Shown in pieces: positions 61,427 through 64,000 of a DNA stretch of 64,000 bases (the stretch's first letter is position 1; each line of letters begins with the position of its first letter). This DNA is from JASLCR01 sp046462475. Lineage in GTDB: Bacteria > Patescibacteriota > Saccharimonadia > Saccharimonadales > Saccharimonadaceae. A program made the translations under genes and the position numbers. The notes under the pieces were generated by a model. The model was not told the origin of the DNA and searched no databases. It saw only the letters and a list, made by a program, of their open reading frames with translations. The stretch spans positions 8,151 through 72,150 of the forward strand of contig JBKGVB010000033.1 in the NCBI GenBank assembly GCA_046462475.1. The letters are read 5' to 3'.

Positions 61427-61687
61427 CTAAAGCGTTGGGCGACGAGGAATTGGTGTATGCCGCGTCACAACTCGCTCGGCAACTTCAGCACCGAGGTGCT
61501 CTATTTGCTCTTGGCGAGTCATGCTACTCTGCGCCAAGATATCGTAGCTTGGAGCTTTATGTACATAGCCAGGAATAACCATGCTGTCGAGCGCCTTGCG
61601 AATTACTGCAATATCTTCCGGAACAAAAGGCTGCTCGCGGGGAATAGGCTTATTAGATTGTTCTTGGGGCATGTCAAATTTATTCAT
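61427..61687 (-). CDS. Small hypothetical protein (86 aa)
   Basis: 86 residues, hydrophilic, with a Pro-rich N-terminus (NKPIPREQPFVPED) and a helical C-terminus (SSMTRQEQIEHLGAEVAERV). TATAAT lies 13 nt before the ATG on the minus strand. The composition is like the core genes. No family recognised; the promoter is the main support. Confidence 0.6.
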   Translation of the reverse strand: MNKFDMPQEQSNKPIPREQPFVPEDIAVIRKALDSMVIPGYVHKAPSYDILAQSSMTRQEQIEHLGAEVAERVVTRHTPIPRRPTL

Positions 61688-61874
61688 AACAAACTGCGTT
61701 ATTATAGCTTAAAATTTATATTTTGTCAATACGAGACGATCCGGAGTCGGAATCATATTGAGTAAAGCAATGTCTAGTATGGGCGGCCTATAGCCTCGCG
61801 TCAATAGAGAAAATGTTGCATTTTTTTCAAAGTTGCGTAGTATGGACAGTTGTGTTTAGCTATAGGTCGTAACC

Positions 61875-64000
61875 ATGAGCAAGAATCTAGTAATCGTCGA
61901 GTCACCAGCCAAAGCCAAGACTATCGAGAAGTACCTCGGTAAGGATTTTCATGTGCTTTCGAGTGTTGGACATATCCGGTCTATTGTGAAAAAAACAAAG
62001 GATGGCACGCCACCGATCAATGTAAAAGACGGCTTTAAAACCCAGTACGAAATCGACCCTGAAAAGAAAAAGGTTATTGCCGAGCTCAAAAAAGCAGTAA
62101 AAGCTGCAGAAACTGTCTGGCTCGCAACTGATGAAGACCGCGAAGGAGAGGCTATTGCTTGGCATCTTTGTGAAGTTTTGAAACTCGATCCGAAAACAAC
62201 GAATCGTATCGTATTTCATGAAATCACTAAAGACGCGATTACCGAGGCCATTAAACAGCCTCGTACCGTAGATATGCATGTTGTCGAAGCGCAACAAGCT
62301 CGCCAGATTCTCGACCGTATTGTTGGGTTTGAACTTAGCCCGGTCGTCTGGCAGAAAGTCCCAGGCGGCAAAAGTGCCGGACGTGTCCAGAGTCCAGCTG
62401 TGCGCTTGCTTGTAGAGCGAGAGCAAGAGATTCAGAAATTTGCAGGCTCGAGCCAATTTAAAGTAATAGCGATCTTCCCGCATGAAGGAAAAGAGATCAA
62501 AGCTGAACTCAATCAGCGCTTTGATACTGAAGAAGAAGCTAAGACATTCCTCGAAAGCCTAAAGGATGCCTCGTTTGCTGTTTCAAATGTCAAAAAATCT
62601 CCAAGTACGCGCAACCCAAGCGCGCCGTTCACCACATCGACCCTCCAGCAAGAAGCCAATTCGAAGCTCGGCTTTAGCTCACGCGCGACCATGACTGCCG
62701 CTCAAAAACTCTACCAAGACGGAAAGATCACCTATATGCGTACCGACAGCGTCAATCTGTCTGGCCAGGCGATCGCCGCTGCAAAAGACTTCATTACCCG
62801 CCTATACGGACATGATTACTCGCATGTACGTAAATTTAAGACCAAGAATGCCAGCGCCCAAGAAGCCCACGAAGCAATTCGCCCTACGGATATCACTCGC
62901 GAGCAGGTAAGTGGCAACGAATACGACCAGAAGCTGTACGATCTTATCCGCCGCCGAACTCTCGCTAGCCAGATGGCGCCAGCAAAACTTGAAAATACGA
63001 CCATCACAATCACTATCTCGACTCGCGATGAAGTATTTGAAGCCAAAGGCTCGGTCATTGTATTTGACGGATTCCTGCGCGTATATGGCACATCAAAAGA
63101 AGAAATCCTTCCAGATCTTAAAGCAAACGATACACTCAATCTCTATAGCGTCGAAGCTCGCCAGGTGTTTGCGCGGCCACCAGCTCGCTACACCGAAGGT
63201 AGCCTCGTCAAGAAACTCGAAGAGCTGGGTATTGGTCGACCAAGCACTTATGCCACTATTATCGACACTATCCAGACTCGTGGCTATGCAGAAAAAGGCG
63301 ACAGTGAGGGCACGCCACGAGATGTTATCCTCCTATCACTAATCGATGGATCAGTAGATCGTGAAGTCGAGCAGGAGAAAACTGGCTCAGACAAAGGCAA
63401 GCTCATACCAACGCCAGCTGGTGAGCTAATCGCTAGCTTCCTCGGTGATCACTTCGAACAAGTTGTTGATTACGACTTTACCGCCAATGTCGAAACAGAA
63501 CTCGACCAGATTGCCGACGATAAACTGCCGCGCAACAAGATGCTCGAAGCATTTTACGGACCATTCCACAAACTCATTGAACAGTCGGGCGGCATCGATC
63601 GTTCAAAGGTCGGCACAAATAGGGAAGTGGGCACCGACCCAAAGACTGGCAAGCCAATCTTTGCACGCTTCGGTCGCTTTGGTCCTATGCTCCAGCTTGG
63701 CTCACAAGAAGATGAAGAAAAACCTCAGTTTGCACCACTGCCAAAGGGCGCAAAACTCGAAACAGTCACCCTCGAGCAAGCTCTCGAAGCTTTTAAACTG
63801 CCACGACTCGTCGGCCAGACTGCAGATGGCCAGGATATCCGTGCCAACATTGGTCGCTTTGGCCCATTTATTCAGATCGGCACTAAGACAAAGACCACTA
63901 AACCACTCTATGTCAGCCTAAAAGAAGACGATCCGCACGATATTACACTCGAGAAAGCACTTGAACTATACGCAGAAAAATTAAAGGCTGAAGCAGAGAA
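61875..64000 (+). CDS. topA: DNA topoisomerase I (3'-truncated by window end)
   Basis: 708 residues are visible and the frame is open at the window edge. It relaxes negative supercoils via a covalent 5'-phosphotyrosine. TOPRIM domain: NLVIVESPAKAKTIEKYLG (about 4-22), TDEDREGEAIAWHL (about 86-99). Core: GRVQSPAVRLLVERE near 172, the catalytic YMRTDSVNLS with Tyr287, EAHEAIRPT near 333 and GIGRPSTYATII near 455. From about 585 there are C-terminal repeats of the type PKTGKPIFARFGRFGPMLQLG (split in the chain), the zinc-less kind; no Cys4 finger is visible so far. TTGCAT-16 nt-TAGTAT lies upstream. Confidence 0.96.
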   Translation, partial: MSKNLVIVESPAKAKTIEKYLGKDFHVLSSVGHIRSIVKKTKDGTPPINVKDGFKTQYEIDPEKKKVIAELKKAVKAAETVWLATDEDREGEAIAWHLCEVLKLDPKTTNRIVFHEITKDAITEAIKQPRTVDMHVVEAQQARQILDRIVGFELSPVVWQKVPGGKSAGRVQSPAVRLLVEREQEIQKFAGSSQFKVIAIFPHEGKEIKAELNQRFDTEEEAKTFLESLKDASFAVSNVKKSPSTRNPSAPFTTSTLQQEANSKLGFSSRATMTAAQKLYQDGKITYMRTDSVNLSGQAIAAAKDFITRLYGHDYSHVRKFKTKNASAQEAHEAIRPTDITREQVSGNEYDQKLYDLIRRRTLASQMAPAKLENTTITITISTRDEVFEAKGSVIVFDGFLRVYGTSKEEILPDLKANDTLNLYSVEARQVFARPPARYTEGSLVKKLEELGIGRPSTYATIIDTIQTRGYAEKGDSEGTPRDVILLSLIDGSVDREVEQEKTGSDKGKLIPTPAGELIASFLGDHFEQVVDYDFTANVETELDQIADDKLPRNKMLEAFYGPFHKLIEQSGGIDRSKVGTNREVGTDPKTGKPIFARFGRFGPMLQLGSQEDEEKPQFAPLPKGAKLETVTLEQALEAFKLPRLVGQTADGQDIRANIGRFGPFIQIGTKTKTTKPLYVSLKEDDPHDITLEKALELYAEKLKAEAE

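Noticed and set aside
1..64000. Recoded UGA (Gracilibacteria/Absconditabacteria code)
   Set aside because: TGA serves as a normal stop in several genes, including the atpI stop overlapping atpB, and conserved proteins contain no in-frame TGA at Gly positions.
1..64000. CRISPR arrays, insertion sequences, integrases or a prophage block
   Set aside because: No regular direct repeats with spacers, no transposase or integrase motifs and no phage structural genes were seen; repeats are limited to RNA helices, terminators and gene paralogues.

Overview
The window comes from a Patescibacteria (CPR) genome, most probably Saccharibacteria (TM7). That is an inference from gene content: a complete F-type ATP synthase with no respiratory genes in view, several prepilin-like proteins, sortases, short monocistronic housekeeping genes, many small membrane proteins without known family, and very tight packing on both strands. 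TGA is an ordinary stop (atpI, for example, ends in TGA overlapping the atpB start), so the UGA=Gly code of Gracilibacteria/Absconditabacteria does not apply.

Layout. 0-2.2 kb: the 3' part of a large secreted Cys/Trp-containing protein, a membrane-anchored helical protein and a conserved small protein. 2.3-5.5 kb: a UvrD-type helicase fused to a PD-(D/E)XK nuclease. 5.53-6.52 kb: a promoter-to-terminator unit that reads as one giant structured RNA with a long-range closing helix, a tRNA-like domain without a usable anticodon loop, five further long hairpins and a 54-codon ORF. 6.6-8.0 kb: dihydrouridine synthase and small proteins. 8.1-14.8 kb (minus): atpI-B-E-F-H-A-(54-aa ORF)-G-D-C. 14.8-16.5 kb: an RCC1-repeat protein with a prepilin leader. 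16.6-30.9 kb: glutaredoxin, AAA+ ATPase, ABC-F protein, two divergent GT4 glycosyltransferases, cytidylate-kinase-like and guanylate-kinase-like proteins, two alpha/beta hydrolases, SmpB, exonuclease III, a degenerate NnrD-like protein. 31-39 kb: a cell-surface region with two sortases, two prepilins, two TetR paralogues, a PEGA protein, other membrane-anchored proteins and tRNA-Leu(CAA). 39.4-46.9 kb: GltX, DUF3048 protein, a histidine kinase/response regulator pair, tRNA-Glu(CTC), a guanidinium exporter Gdx under a guanidine-III riboswitch, pyruvate kinase. 47-54 kb: a MacB-like ABC exporter, a hydrolase-like protein, a second kinase/regulator pair with matching Pro/Ala-rich tails, an RsuA-family pseudouridine synthase. 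54-64 kb: EEP-family protein, Der, Pth, ZIP transporter, an unassigned 358-nt structured RNA on the minus strand, DprA, a HIT-like protein and the 5' part of topA.

Two gene styles coexist. Most core genes have a -10 box (TATAAT, TACAAT, TATACT) only 6-10 nt before the start codon, so their mRNAs should be leaderless. A second, scattered class (about 24.4, 26.4, 40.9, 54.2, 56.6, 59.0 and 60.9 kb) is monocistronic, visibly more GC-rich, has an untranslated leader with a good Shine-Dalgarno sequence, and is bounded by a strong GC-rich hairpin. None of this second class has a recognised core function. The most unusual objects are the giant RNA at 5.57-6.52 kb, the unassigned RNA at 59.5-59.9 kb, the riboswitch/gdx unit, the extra small ORF in the atp operon and the two-style expression layout.
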